Numbered from the stretch's first letter, positions 35,776-47,060 are shown. The stretch: 64,000 nucleotides of DNA from Homarus americanus (GCF_018991925.1 NW_024748870.1:700187-764186); one strand, 5' to 3'. Numbers and translations: made by a program. Notes: a model not told the origin generated them from the sequence alone.

Positions 35776-37260
35776 AAAAGGCACTGTATGATACTGTTCT
35801 TTTCTGCGCTGCCTGTCCCTTCGGCAGGCAGTAGGCCAGTTAACCTTTTTGAAACATTTCTGGAGCATGTACGGCTCAACAATTGTTGTATTTCAGTGGC
35901 AGACAACAACACACTTTGGTTACACTCGACATCACCACCATTTTCTGTTTGTGCTTGTTCATCTTCACTGACCATGTCCACAGAGGCATCAGTAGAACTG
36001 TTACCAGTATCACTATTTTCCTCTGCGTGGACACTAGTTCCTGGTGGGTCTTGAGTTTCCACATCTGGTACTGACATCTGAATGTCTTCAGTTTGACTGT
36101 AATTTTTCCGTAGTTGCTGCACTGTGTTGGTGGTGTTTTTTTCCTTTAGTGTATCACAGAGGCTCCTTAACATTTCAGTTTGAGCTGTAAACTGAGATTT
36201 GAGTTCTTTAATTTCATTTTTCAAATCATTGATCTCTTCACGTTGTGCGTGTTCATGGAGTGTTGGCAGCTACCTGTTGTGTCGGTACGTCTGTGTTGCC
36301 CCATGCTGATCTTTCGATGACTGCTGGTGATGATCCTGGAGCTTTGGTGGGGAGGGCGGGCCAGGGGTTGGCCGTAGGGAGTACCCTTGCAGCATTAGTG
36401 TTTCTTGAGACCTGCCTGGGTGGCGGGTCTGGGCGCTGAAGGGGTGTAGGAGCTCTAGAACAGTTAGGGTGCCATACAGGAACTCCAACTGTTTTGCAGT
36501 TAATACACTTCTGTTGGATGACACCCCCTTGAGCAACTGTATCTCTGCAAACCTGTGTTGCATGTTGCCTTGAGCAGAGACCACACCACGGCTTAGTCGA
36601 GGGGCATAACCGGGCCACATGGCCCCAGTGCTGACAGTTGTAACACCTCCGGTTAGGGGGCTGATAGAGAGTTACCTTCAGAGTCCGATAGGCACCACGG
36701 ACTCGAATGGTCTTGGGTGGGTCTTCCGAGCCAACCCAGTCTGCAATGACTGCATTCTTGCCCCTGAGTCGCTTCGTCCTTCTGATGTAGGGATGAGCTT
36801 CTAGTAGTGTAGGGGTCTGGTACTGGTCGAGCCCTATGATTAAGATGGTTTTCTTGCTCGATGGTTGGGATGATTGTTCCATGGTTATTCCCCTTATGCT
36901 ATTGGTGAGGAGATCCTGTATGACTGCTGGGTCGTTTCTAATCAGAACATGATCTTGTGTACCGACTCTGAACTGAAACTCAGCCTCAGGGTATTTGTCT
37001 TCCGCATCGTTCAGCCAGAGATACTTGTCTTCAGGTGATGTACCTTCAGGGAAGTATAATCTTACTCTCATGGGGGGTTGTGGTTGTAGTTGATTGTCTC
37101 TAAGTCTTTCTGCCTTTTCGGCCTTCCGCTTGTTCCTGGACTGAACTAGTTGAAAGCCATCTTCTCCGTTGGTGTCAAGGTCAACACCACAGTCGCCTGG
37201 CTCACTCAGTGCATCAGGAGAGTTAAAGCGAGTAGCTGGGTCTCCAGTCAACTCAGACAT
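35751..37260 (-). CDS. I-like LINE ORF1 (gag-like), one frameshift
   Basis: ATG at 37260 opens a 335-codon frame with an RNA-binding-like region (MRVRLYFPEGTSPEDKYLWL, ILIIGLDQYQTPTLLEAHPY) and three Cys/His knuckles: CYNCQHWGHVARLC, CGLCSRQHATQVC and CINCKTVGVPVWHPNC. It stops at 36253 (QQVAANTP), but one frame over the text continues at once as LHEHAQREEINDLKNEIKEL, a coiled coil, and runs to TAA at 35753-35751 (CLLLLSKYIS). Together the two frames give roughly 500 residues, usual for this group. The break is most simply a 1-nt indel; programmed shifting is not excluded. The protein would coat element RNA in an RNP. Confidence 0.85.
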
Positions 37261-37445
37261 GGTGGAGTTACAGGGCTCGACTTATATGCCTACGTCAGAG
37301 GGCCGAGGACTGCTTGGCACTCCTAGGAAGTCAGCGGTGGTTGGGAGGCGTAACCCTCTTAGAGGACAAAGGAGACTGGCATCTACAGCGTATTAGCGGT
37401 GTGAGGGGAGGCCATGAGCGGGCCTCCCGCGGAGGGAGTGTGGTG

Positions 37446-37870
37446 TCGGGGGGACTAAGGTAACAGGAGTTTTCTCAGTTTCAAAGAAGAAGGCAGGATT
37501 GGGTCATCGTGCTTTTCCATTAGATTGTCTATACATCTCGGGGACCAGAGGTTATCCAAGTCTTGGTTTTCAAGCATGGGCATGACGAAGCCATCTTTTG
37601 CTTCTATTACGTTCTGGTACCTGACATTGTGTTTACGAGCAATCTCTGTCAGCTTCCGCTTGTTGGACCTGTTTGGTAACCTCTGGTCTGTGATTAGTAT
37701 TTTCGCTTTGACAGTCATTACTGCTTCTTTGAGTGAAGCACGATAGATCGGCGCAGTTATGTGCGTAGCCTAAGACAGTGTATAGCACTGTCAGTCCTAC
37801 GTTCCCTATGCTGGCAAGAAAGAGGGCCGGGATATCAGTTGCCCCACTGTCTTGGTTGAAGGTTTTAAAG
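37446..37870 (-). pseudogene. LINE-B ORF1 N-terminal part
   Basis: The minus strand from 37718 reads MTVKAKILITDQRLPNRSNK, RKLTEIARKHNV and GFVMPMLENQDLDNL, and breaks near DDPILPSSLKLRKLL at 37455. The interrupted text resumes at 31675 (NSLKAKRTVL), showing that the I-like LINE landed here. Sequence to about 37870 may include the LINE-B leader. The fold resembles the first half of RNA-binding ORF1 proteins. Confidence 0.7.
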
Positions 37871-38830
37871 ACCACAAGGGCAGTTCACTCCCAAGAACAG
37901 CAGTTTGGGATGGCGAAAAGAAGAGGTTAAGATTCAGATTTGAAATGGTGTACAAGTGTGTGATTGTAGTATTGTCGCAACGTTTGGCAGCATGGCACTG
38001 GCTGTGTGTGGTGGTGGCGTGGGACGGAGGGTGTCTGGGGCAGCCACTGACTATTAGGCCTGAGGCTGTTCCCCTCACACACACACTGGTCCAGGGTGCC
38101 CGGCCAGCTTAAACAGGAAAGAATACTGTTATTTCCCTGTGTGATGCTTAGATCAGTTATTTTTAGTGCGTAATTCTTGAGCCCCAATTTATCCCCCGTA
38201 GGGAATGACAAGAATCAGGGCAGTACGACCCGATGGGGCCCAGGAATCTCCGAATTTCCAGGAGCCCTCCCCTACACGTCCGTCCACTGCCAGTGCCAGC
38301 GTGGGAGTCGCTGGACACTTGAGGTTGCCCGAGAGGTGAGGGCCTCCCCCAGTCCCATAGCTGGTCGTTTAACCTACTTCATCTCAGAGTGTATTCATGA
38401 AAGAGTATGATAAGCATCAAAACACATTAACTTCAAATTCAACTTCAAGATTCTCTCAGTAAACTCAACAGAAGAAATAATTTCCACTTGCTAACACTTA
38501 GTACTTATCAAACATAGAATAAATATGCATCAAAACTGCTTTTGGTAAGCATGGTGTGAGTGGTTAGGCACGTGGGAGGGATATTTTTAAGAAATATCTA
38601 AACCGCTGCTACCATCTGCAACAATATCTTTATTTTTACCATTCTTAATTCTATTTATTTACTTACTTTTACTCTTTCTTTATTTTAATCTTTCTGTCTT
38701 TGTTCGTAATACTTGTGAGAGAGAGGGAAGGCGGTAGGAAGGATTTTTTAGCTTAGCAAAATTATTGACAAATCCTGAAGTACAGTTTGCCTATCCAGTG
38801 TAATTCAATCAGGAGGTCCTGACACTTCTC
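37871..38830. other. No gene recognised
   Basis: 38180-38400 is GC-richer and may belong to the LINE-B 5' leader. The remainder is AT-rich without repeats. Confidence 0.4.
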
Positions 38831-39080
38831 TGCCACGCAGGACAGAGGTTCATACACAAAGAAATACATCGTATTCATTGACAGCATACATATATATTAT
38901 ACATATACATATATATATATATATGCATATGTGCATACCTATGCATATGCATACACACACACATACACATACCTACATATATATACACAGATCAGATTCA
39001 TGTGGGTAATGTCACTGTTCACTGCCACGCAGGACAGAAGTTCGTACACAAAGAGTACATCATATTCATTGACAGTACAT
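38831..39080. repeat. 58-bp direct repeat flanking TA/CA microsatellite
   Basis: TGCCACGCAGGACAGAGGTT at about 38832 and TGCCACGCAGGACAGAAGTT at about 39021 each begin a copy that ends near TTCATTGACAG. ATAT/CACA simple repeats lie between them (about 38888-38990). Confidence 0.85.
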
Positions 39081-39094
39081 AAAGGTCAGAGTCA

Positions 39095-40549
39095 GATGAG
39101 ATTGCCCCGGAGGGGCTAGTTTATTGGGCACCCCCTTACATCCTTACATCCTGTGCAAGGTGAAGGGCAGAAGCGTTTACAGTGCCCATCTGGGAAGCAC
39201 GCAGAGTTCATGCTTGCCTTTATGATCATGCATTAGGGCGTAAAAGCCTGAAGGGTGATGGGTTTTGTCAGCAAGTTACATAAAGTGACAGAATGATGAG
39301 TGTGTGGGGGGAAATATCCTGGTACAATTTATCTCTTTATGGCAAAGCGTGGCAGGTCCCTAATAATGTCAAGTGCTTGGCCATAGCCATAGGCTCTAAC
39401 AGCATTGAGCGACATACCTTTTAGTGTGAATGTGATGGCGTGTACGTCGGTAGTGTCGGCTCCAAGGGGGACGTCGAGAGGTTGGTAGGGGACGTCCTTC
39501 TTGGTGTAGATACATAGTCCACTAGCATGTCCGCATGGTGGTCAATTTATGTGGAGAACTGGAGTGGATGGGCCCCAGGTGCCGGCACACCGGCGGGGGA
39601 AGACAGGGAGCCCCCGGCCCCCCCCCCGGTGTCCTCGGGTCCATGAGCGAGAGGTGGGGGGAAGAGGGGAGCCAGTGCAGGCTCTGTCTGGAACGTGTGG
39701 ACACCAGCTGTGGTGCCAGGCGGCAGTGGAATAGGCCGTGAGCAAGAGGGGCACACAGGGGGCTACCAGGTTGTGTCATACCAGAAGAGGGGGGTGACTG
39801 GGTAGCAGCTGGAAGCAAGGGTAGTCCGTTGGAGATGGCAGTACAGAGTGTGTCATAGTCTTTCAATACGGTTGGTAAATTCGTGTAAGAGGGACATGAT
39901 CTGTGGCGTGTCACGGAGGGGAGGCGGGTGTGGGGGACACCCGTGGGGGCACAAGGTCCGACAGCGTGTGAGTAGAGACGGGAAAGAGGCACAGTTGTAG
40001 TTGAGTGAGGAGACGGCTGGGACTGCTGTATTGCAGCCAGGTGAGGCCAGGCAGGGGCAGGTGTTGTTGAAGAAAGCTCGGTAGGCTGGAGGAAAGGTTG
40101 AGATGGACGCAGCCTCCGGGGAGGCTTTTCTACTGGGACGGACGGACGTTTGGAGCATTGTCGTGAGTCAGCATTGTGCCAGCCACCACAATTACAACAC
40201 CTGGGGTCAACAACATAGCCCACACCACCCCCAATGAGGTGGACTTTGATTTTTTGGGCACAGACGGAGGAGTGATGGTTACGCGAACAGAAGCGAAATC
40301 TGGGACGATCATGTTGGCATCTGGAGGTGCAGGTGCGACCCCAATGAGAGCAGATGACACAAAGAGCAGGCTCGGGGTGATATGGTTCAGCGTACAGTGG
40401 AGGGAGGACTGGGTAGGCATCAACAGTAGTTGGGCACTCCCTCCCCTTCCATTTAACTATGACAGCTGCTTGTGGGGTCTTCCCTCGGTAGTGTCGACGT
40501 ATGCTGAGTATACGTGGATTAAAGTGACGAGCATCTTCGACTTCAGCTT
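39095..40549 (-). pseudogene. LINE-C: ORF1 C-terminal part, deleted ORF2, 3' end
   Basis: Minus strand from 40549: AEVEDARHFNPRILSIRRHY, RGKTPQAAVIVKWKGREC, then Cys/His clusters CVICSHWGRTCTSRC and CCNCGGWHNADSRQC (ORF1 knuckles), then a long Pro/Ser-rich tail to 39522. At about 39510 an endonuclease piece GLCIYTKKDVPYQPLDVPL leads directly into VRAYGYGQALDIIRDLPRFA, which resembles the extreme C-terminus of an I-group ORF2. Thus most of ORF2 is deleted. The 3' end near 39095-39125 (CCGGAGGGGCTAGTTTATTG) resembles in layout that of the I-like LINE. Confidence 0.65.
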
Positions 40550-40880
40550 TGTTCGTGTTCTTGGTATTAAGTTCTATCTACAGGAGCGAACATAAACACC
40601 TGGATAGTTTCGTAGGTTCTATTCACTAGATAAGAGATATGTACACAAGGGAAGTAGCGCTCCTTACTCTGTCCTGGGGTCAACTGCTCTCTAGGCGACG
40701 TATGGTAAGTGATACATAAACAGCTTCCATATGTCGCCAGGCACATTAATTAAGCATGTGGGACATGGTAATTACATTGCCACACGCTGCTAGCTAGGCT
40801 GAATAAATAATGTATATAAATGGAGCACATACATAATATACATACATAATATATAATACAGCATACATAATATACATACA
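40550..40880 (-). repeat. G2 3' LTR
   Basis: 331 bp, nearly identical to 46029-46359. TATA-rich start on the coding strand. The close match indicates a recent insertion. Confidence 0.92.
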
Positions 40881-41069
40881 CCTCCCTCCCCCCTATACGC
40901 TCATAGCAAAGTCTTGAGCGGACCTTTTCTTTTGGATCCGTTCTAAGCGTCGAGGGACTTGATCACTGGGAAGGGTATGGGACTCAACACTGGTGGCGGG
41001 GTCAGCAGAAGGCGTTGTTACAGGGCGGAGAAAACGGCGGTTCCTCCACCACACACAACCACTGGGTAA

Positions 41070-43498
41070 TCACACCTGGTAGTCCCGCGACCTACCGAGA
41101 CCCATGACTACGCCTACTTTGTCCCAACGTAGGGAGGTCGGGTCCTGAACACGGACTTGGGTGCCGACACTCAACCTGGGGAGAGAACGGGCGTGGTCCT
41201 TGTAGCGGGCGACGACGTCTTGAACACGTTCGGCGGCTCGGCGATCACAATCCTCTGTCTTGGCCTGCCACTCCTTGGAGAAGGACTGAGGGTGAGCAGG
41301 GACACAAGAACGAAGGGGGCGTCCATACAAAACCTGGGCAGGGGAGCGTCCGGTGTTGTTAGGTGTGTTGCGGAGTTCAAGAAGACCCCGGTCGAAGGCC
41401 TCGCAGTCAATATTCCCAGAAGGGGCCACCTTAAGGATGAGGTGCTCCAAGGATTTGACAGCAGCCTCAGCGTGGCCGTTGGACTGCGGGTAATGGGGCG
41501 ATGACAACACATGCCGGACTCCCCATCGGTCAAGGAACACAGCAAAGTCCCGGCTTGTGAACTGAGGCCCTCCGTCGGTTCGCAGGCGCACAGGAACGCC
41601 CACGTCACGGAAGTAGTGGCGGAACTTGCTGATGGTGGCGGCAGACGTTGTGTCATTACCGCACTTGATGATAACCGGCCAACCAGAGAGACGGTCGACG
41701 ATAACAAGGAAGGACTTTCCTGACAGAGAAAAAGTCGGCCGACACAGACTCAAAGGGGCGGGTGGGGTTGTCGTCACTCATGAAGGGTTCCTGCTGCTGG
41801 CTGGGTTGTAATACTTGGCAGGGCTCACACGCACGGACAACTTTGGAGATGTCGGAGTCGATGCCGGGCCAGAACACAGTCTGTCGTGCACGCCGTTTGG
41901 TGGCCTCAGCTCCACGGTGACTGTCGTGAAGGCGAGCCAAGACGTGGGGACGTGATGCAGCAGGGACAACTAACAACTACACGTGCTCCGTACAGAACAA
42001 GGTCTCCGTCGCAGTAGAGTTCATCGCGGAGTTTCCAATACGGGAGCAGGGTGTTATGAAGATCGTAGCGGTTGCTAGGAAATCCATTCCTCACACACTC
42101 GACGAGTCGGACGTAGGAAGGGTCATCTCGGGCCGCTGTTCGAAGGTCCTCCATTGCCTTGTCGTCATCTGGTGACAGGTCCGAACGAAGGGATTGCACG
42201 GCGTGTAGAGTGACCACAGTCCTGACGGAAAGAGCGAGGTCGGCGTCGAGCACACGGTCTTCTGGAGTAGGGCGGCTGACAGGAGAGCGGGATAAGGCAT
42301 CAGGGATGCAGAGCTCCTTACCGGCACGCCACACTGCTGTGAAGATGTACGCCGAAAGCTTCTCTTTCAGACGCTGGAGGCGAGGGTTCTCAACGGCGTC
42401 CAGCGTGTAGTGGTTGAGAATCGGGACAAGCGGGCGATGGTCAGTCACTAGGTGAAAGTGTTGCAGGCCTATGAGGTAAAACCTGCACTTGGACATCGCC
42501 CAAACCACAGCCAACAGCTCCAACTCAATAGTGGCGTAGCGCGTCTCGGTGTCAGAGAGGAAACGCGAGCCACACTGGACGAGCCGGAACTGCCCTCCAC
42601 CGTGATTTTGCAGTAGGGCGTATCCCACGCCATACAAGCGTGAGGCATCTGTCTGCAGAACTGTCGGCAAGGCTGGGTCAAACGTGGCGAGGACAGGTGG
42701 ACTAGACAGGGCCTGTTTCACTTGCTGGAAGGCCTTGTCGTGGTCGGGGGTCCACAGGAATGTCCTCTTGGGGCTCATCAGGGGGCGAAGTGGTTGGGCA
42801 GCTGCGGAGATGTCCGACGAAAACTCTGCTAACTGGTTGACGAGACTGATGAAGGACCTCAAGTCGGTGAGGTTAGCAGGGGTAGGAAAATCCGTGATGG
42901 CTCGGACCTTTTCCGTGTCAGCTGCGATACCATTCCCTGAGAGGGTGTACCCACAAAAGTCCACTGAAGAGCTGGCCAGAACAAACTTGTCGGCATTTAG
43001 GGTGATGCCGTGCTTCCGGCACCTGTTGAGTACCTCGTAGATATGGCAGAGGTGATCCATGTAATCCTCATCGTACACGAGTATGTCGTCGACCACTTTC
43101 ACGCAGTTTGCCAGACCTTGCAGAGCCATATCACCTCGAAGACAGAAAGCGTCTCCTGTAGCGGCGAATCCCATAGGACCACGGCAAAAACTGTAACGTC
43201 CATGCAGGGTGATGAAAGTTGTAAGTGGTCGGTCTTCTTCGGCAAGCTCTATCTGCCACTATCCACACAGGGCGTCCATCGTCATGAAGAAGCGCGCCTT
43301 CGGGTTCACACTGCGTATAGCTGCAAAGGGCGTGGGAGAAGGGTGAGCAGGACGAGACACCTGGCTGTTGAGCTTGAAGAGGTCAGTGGTGATCCGAACA
43401 CCACCTTTGGGTTTTGCGACGACTACCACAGGGTGACACCATGGAGACGGGTCATCACCGGCTGGTGCAATAATTTCTTGGGCGACCATGGAGTCCAG
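41070..43498 (-). pseudogene. G2 pol: RT, RNase H, integrase
   Basis: Same frame as gag, continuing after a TAG at 43499. RT blocks: VAKPKGGVRITTDLFKLN, then a nonsense TAG at about 43256 at the position after DALCG, GRYSFCRGPMGFAATGDAF, VKVVDDILVYDED (catalytic DD). RNase H: LQTDASRLYGVGYALLQNHG, RYATIELELLAVVWAM, LVTDHRPL. The integrase zinc finger ends CEPCQVLQP (about 41830), with core VIVDRLSGW (D), LRTDGGPQFTS (D) and QSNGHAEAAVKSLE (E). A GPY/F-like end follows (VQDPTSLRWDKVGVVMGLGR). Two nonsense codons and frameshifts near 41950 and 41740 inactivate it; catalytic residues are otherwise present. Confidence 0.88.
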
Positions 43499-45496
43499 CT
43501 AGTTTTTGACCGCCTCGCGGAAGGCCAGGGGAACCAGTCGAGGGGTGTAGATAGCGAAGGGCTTCGCGTCGTCCCTCAAGTGGATCCTCATGGGGGGACC
43601 TACCATCTTCTTGAGAGGCTTGGATTCCAGAGCGGACTTGGTAACCAGAACGTCGCTGAATTCCTTCAGGAAGTACTTCCGAGCATCCGAAGGAGAGGTG
43701 TCACTGGCAAGAGGCAGGGGTAGGGCGGCAGCAGGGTCGTTGCTGCTCCCTTCTTGCACCTTGTTGGCGTGTTTTACCTCGAGAATAGGTTTGGGGAAGC
43801 CCTGGGAGATGATGGCCAACTCTTGACAATGTCTGTAGGACAGCAAAGGAGTCGGGACACCGTTATGCACATCAATCCAGGCTTGACACGACCTGTTGCC
43901 AAAGGTGATTTGTGCTTGGAGTGAACCTAGGGCCGGGGTCATCTGTGAACCATCTGCCATAAAGCGGAGATCCTTGGGGGGCGGTCCTAGATCACTTGGA
44001 GAGAGCCCCAAGCATTGCAAATGCTGGGGACCGATGACTGTAGCATCAGCGCCGGTGTCGGGCAACATCTGAAGACGGGATGACACACCGCCGTAGGTCA
44101 CGATAACGCTGATGTGCTGAGGGACTTTGGTCCTGGGACGCGAGGGGGAGCACACATTCCTAATATGGCTCGAGCGTTGTCCAGGGTCGTCATGCTTCTG
44201 ATTGGAAGACTGTGGGCGGCCCTCACTGGTGGAAGGGCGCTGAAGCTTCCGCCGACGCTGTCCCTTGGGTTTGTTGGTAGGGCAACACTTGTCATAGTGG
44301 CCTAGACGACCGCACACATTGCACTCGACGCGTTTAGCTGGACACCGTACTGTGAGTGACCAGTGGCCCTTATGGTCACAACTGTTGCATGTAGACTCAG
44401 CAGCTGGACACACCTGTGTTCCGTGCTGCTTACCACAGTTGTTACAAAATGAACCGGGCGTGGACGTGGTGAGCGAAGGCGTAGGAGCAAACTTCTTGTC
44501 CTTCTTGTACCGGGACACAGCGCGTACAGCTGTAGGGGGAGCTCGGATGGCAGAGGTGGCACACCTGGCAGCCTCATAGGAGCGACATATCGTCAACACA
44601 TCCTGAAGAGAAGAGGAAGAGTCGAGGGAGGTGAGGCGTTGGACAAGTTCCTCGTCCTTAACACCCATCAGGATCACCTGCTTCAACTGGGTCTCCTCGC
44701 AATGCTGGTGGTTACCTAAGCATATATCTACCTCTTCCGAGGCTCTCTTGAGTCGTACATAAAAGGCGTCAAAAGTCTCCCCCTCCATCTGTCTGCAGCT
44801 AAACAATTCCCTCCTGCGCAGAACTTCATTCTGCTGTCCTTTGATGTGCCGTTGTAGAATGTCCAATACCTCCTCTACAGACAACGAAGAGGTCGGAGGT
44901 ACCTGCAACGTATGTTCTAAGACACGCTGAGCTTCCAAGGACAGGCACATACGCAGCTGGATGAGTTGTTTAGGCTGTGACAAACTCTGGAGATCCACCA
45001 TTGTAGCATAATCAGTCCACCGTCGCCGCCATTCACGAAAAGTCTGGAAATTCACATCAGGCTTCAAGATGGGCGGTGTTTGAGCAGCCGCTTTAGGTGG
45101 GGCTGGGGGGCATGAAGGAAGCATTGATGAGGTATCTGAACCAGTCAGTACCGAGGCAGTGTTAGAGCCAGGGGCTTGGTTAACAGTGAGGCGAGATATC
45201 AAAGCTTTAAACCGTGCACTGTCTCCCAATCTCCGTTGGTGGTCTCTCTCTGCTTCTGCTTGTCTTCTTTCTTCGTCCTCCACACGTCTTTTAGCAAAGT
45301 CGTGACGCCGTTCATCTCTCATAAACTTCATTAAAGCAATTATCTCTGGCGACAATGCTGAATATCGAGGTGAAGGGCTGCGCGATGTTGTGGGAGCTGG
45401 AGCGTCATGGTCAGCCTGGTCATCCATCTCTGCCGAGCTGTCATCCGACTGACTCATCCGGGCTTTGGCTCCAAGACTGCGTAAGGCACGAGACAT
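43499..45496 (-). CDS. G2 gag-protease open frame, 665 codons
   Basis: ATG at 45496 starts MSRALRSLGAKARMSQSDD. Residues 60-110 are a charged coiled coil (MRDERRHDFAKRRVEDEERR); 150-280 are capsid-like (FREWRRRWTDYATMVDLQSL, FYVRLKRASEEVD). Three Cys/His clusters follow: CNNCGKQHGTQVC, CNSCDHKGHWSLTVRC and CNVCGRLGHYDKCC, which bind RNA. Protease carries LPDTGADATVI, the aspartyl active site. The frame ends REAVKN with TAG just before RT. Gag and pol share one frame, so the TAG is either a mutation or readthrough; with a second TAG in RT, mutation is more likely. Confidence 0.92.
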   Translation of the reverse strand: MSRALRSLGAKARMSQSDDSSAEMDDQADHDAPAPTTSRSPSPRYSALSPEIIALMKFMRDERRHDFAKRRVEDEERRQAEAERDHQRRLGDSARFKALISRLTVNQAPGSNTASVLTGSDTSSMLPSCPPAPPKAAAQTPPILKPDVNFQTFREWRRRWTDYATMVDLQSLSQPKQLIQLRMCLSLEAQRVLEHTLQVPPTSSLSVEEVLDILQRHIKGQQNEVLRRRELFSCRQMEGETFDAFYVRLKRASEEVDICLGNHQHCEETQLKQVILMGVKDEELVQRLTSLDSSSSLQDVLTICRSYEAARCATSAIRAPPTAVRAVSRYKKDKKFAPTPSLTTSTPGSFCNNCGKQHGTQVCPAAESTCNSCDHKGHWSLTVRCPAKRVECNVCGRLGHYDKCCPTNKPKGQRRRKLQRPSTSEGRPQSSNQKHDDPGQRSSHIRNVCSPSRPRTKVPQHISVIVTYGGVSSRLQMLPDTGADATVIGPQHLQCLGLSPSDLGPPPKDLRFMADGSQMTPALGSLQAQITFGNRSCQAWIDVHNGVPTPLLSYRHCQELAIISQGFPKPILEVKHANKVQEGSSNDPAAALPLPLASDTSPSDARKYFLKEFSDVLVTKSALESKPLKKMVGPPMRIHLRDDAKPFAIYTPRLVPLAFREAVKN

Positions 45497-46028
45497 AATT
45501 ACTTAATCTGTGTACTGTCTTAAATCAGTGTTGACCGGTCAGCCCGTCGTATCAACAAGATCTGAGACAAAAAATTAATTAAATGCACAGATAAGTAGAT
45601 TATATATATAAAATATATATAAAGGAATGGCCGCAGTCAGTGTGTTAATACGTGTGTGTGTGTGTGTGTGTTGGGCGGGTGAGAGCACTCTCCTCGAGCT
45701 GTGAAGGGGGGTGGAAACGACGACTAGCGTCAGTTACCCTCTGGACATGGCGAGAGGAGGATGCACTGAACTTTACTCCTTACAAATGCCCAGAACATGC
45801 CTTGTACCTTGGGAATCCTTTAGAACAAGGTCACACATTTATGGCACAAAACACACAATGCACTAAACACTTCACAGAAAATCACTGTCACTGACACTGC
45901 TCAAAGTTGCTATAAATTCTTCGAGGAGCGGCGGTTGGTTGACACAGAGAAGGGAGGTCCATAAGCCGGCTTCCCACAAAGTTTACACTGTCACTCGTAA
46001 TTATCCAGTAAAAGTACACACTGAGCCA
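45497..46028 (-). other. G2 5' leader
   Basis: Untranslated leader between the primer-binding site and gag ATG, containing a GT repeat (45652-45670). Equivalent to 48240-48793 of G3. Confidence 0.7.
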
Positions 46029-46359
46029 TGTTCGTGTTCTGGGTATTAAGTTCTATCTACAGGAGCGAACACAAACACCTGGATAGTTTCGTAGGTTCTA
46101 TTCACTGGATAAGAGATATGTACACAAGGGAAGTAGCGCTCCTTACTCTGTCCGGGGGTCAACTGCTCTCCAGGCGACGTATGGTAAGTGATACATAAAC
46201 AGCTTCCATATGTCGCCAGGCACATTGATTAAGCATGTGGGTCATGGTAATTACATTGCCACACGCTGCTAGCTAGGCTGAATAAATAATGTATATAAAT
46301 GGAGCACATACATAATATACATACATAATATATAATACAGCATACATAATATACATACA
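46029..46359 (-). repeat. G2 5' LTR
   Basis: The coding-strand 5' LTR, next to the primer-binding site at 46014-46028. Matches the 3' LTR with only a few substitutions. Confidence 0.92.
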
Positions 46360-47060
46360 AGCGTATAGGGGGAATTGTTTAAGTAGGATATGGCAGCATT
46401 CCTCTGCATCAGCAGGGTGGGGGGGGGTTCAGGACAACCCCGTCATAGCCATCAGTACTGAGCATTTCATAGACCTCGGGTGTTGTACACTTGATAAACT
46501 TGATAAAGTCATGGTTCTTACCTTTTTGGAATTGAATGGTGAGGCCGTGTTGTTTCCAATACTTTGTTGTCCAATTAACACGTCCTCAACGGTTTTCAGT
46601 GAGTCCTTGGGAAAGTGTAGATGCAATTTACTTGGTTGGTTGGGAGACGGGAAGGAGGGAGGCGAGGCGAGGGGAGGCTCGCGCCCTTAGCCGTGGTGTT
46701 GCCACTCAGGCGAGTGATTCCCATAGAAACATAACTGTCACTATCACTGAGGTCTGACTCTTGCAAGATGTGGGATGCACTATGACTATCCGTTTCAGAA
46801 ATGTCTGTATCCATGAGAGAGGAGGGGACGTCTTTCCTGGGGCGTTTACGACGACGACGCCCACCATCGCCTGGAAGAGAGCCGGCATTGGGGGTAGGAA
46901 ACAAAGGAGGCCTTTGTGAGGACAGCAGGAGCACCGGGTACACACGTCTACCCACCTACGTGGTCCGAGTGCGACTGCGGGAGGAAGGAGGGTTGTTAGA
47001 GGAGAGTGGGAGGTGTGGAATGAGAGGAGGAGGGGAGGGTAGACCTTCCCTTTGGTCAAC
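46360..47060 (-). pseudogene. LINE-C ORF1 N-terminal part
   Basis: Minus strand: RRRRKRPRKDVPSSLMDTDI, ESDLSDSDSYVSMG, then NQVNCIYTFPRTHSKTVEDV-type text and, after frameshifts, FIKFIKCTTPEVYEMLSTDG. The last frame, HILLKQFPLY, runs into the G2 edge and continues at 40549 as AEVEDARHF. A basic, serine-rich start followed by an RNA-binding-like fold is usual for LINE ORF1. Confidence 0.65.

Larger units (their letters stand above)
31676..37445 (-). mobile_element. Full-length I-like LINE (EN, RT, RNase H)
   Basis: A minus-strand element of about 5.8 kb with a GC-rich 5' leader (37261-37445), ORF1 (37260-35751), ORF2 (35707-32000) and a 3' UTR (31999-31676) ending in the hairpin GCCGCTTGCAGCGGC and a short A-rich tail. 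ORF2 with apurinic-type endonuclease, RT and RNase H places it in the I group; the Nimb branch is likely but not proven here. It inserted in ORF1 of LINE-B: TTCTTTGAA is found at both edges. The copy at 11491-13490 is a truncated relative. Confidence 0.9.
40550..46359 (-). mobile_element. Ty3/Gypsy element G2, complete with both LTRs
   Basis: A minus-strand element with 331-bp LTRs (40550-40880 and 46029-46359) and one gag-pol frame. On the coding strand the LTR starts TGTATGTATATT and ends ACACGAACA. The next bases, TGGCTCAGTGTGTAC, are the primer-binding site region. A purine tract (GGGGGGAGGGAGG) precedes the 3' LTR at about 40881-40896. AAGCT/ACGCT at the two edges is a 5-bp target duplication with one change. 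Removing the element restores the LINE-C ORF1 frame. Confidence 0.92.

Noticed and set aside
40881..46375. AGCGTATAGGGGG occurs both in the G2 polypurine tract (minus strand) and just outside its right LTR (plus strand)
   Set aside because: The outer copy is the LINE-C ORF1 sequence needed to restore the frame, and the G3 tract differs at the same place, so the similarity is probably chance rather than an extra polypurine tract.
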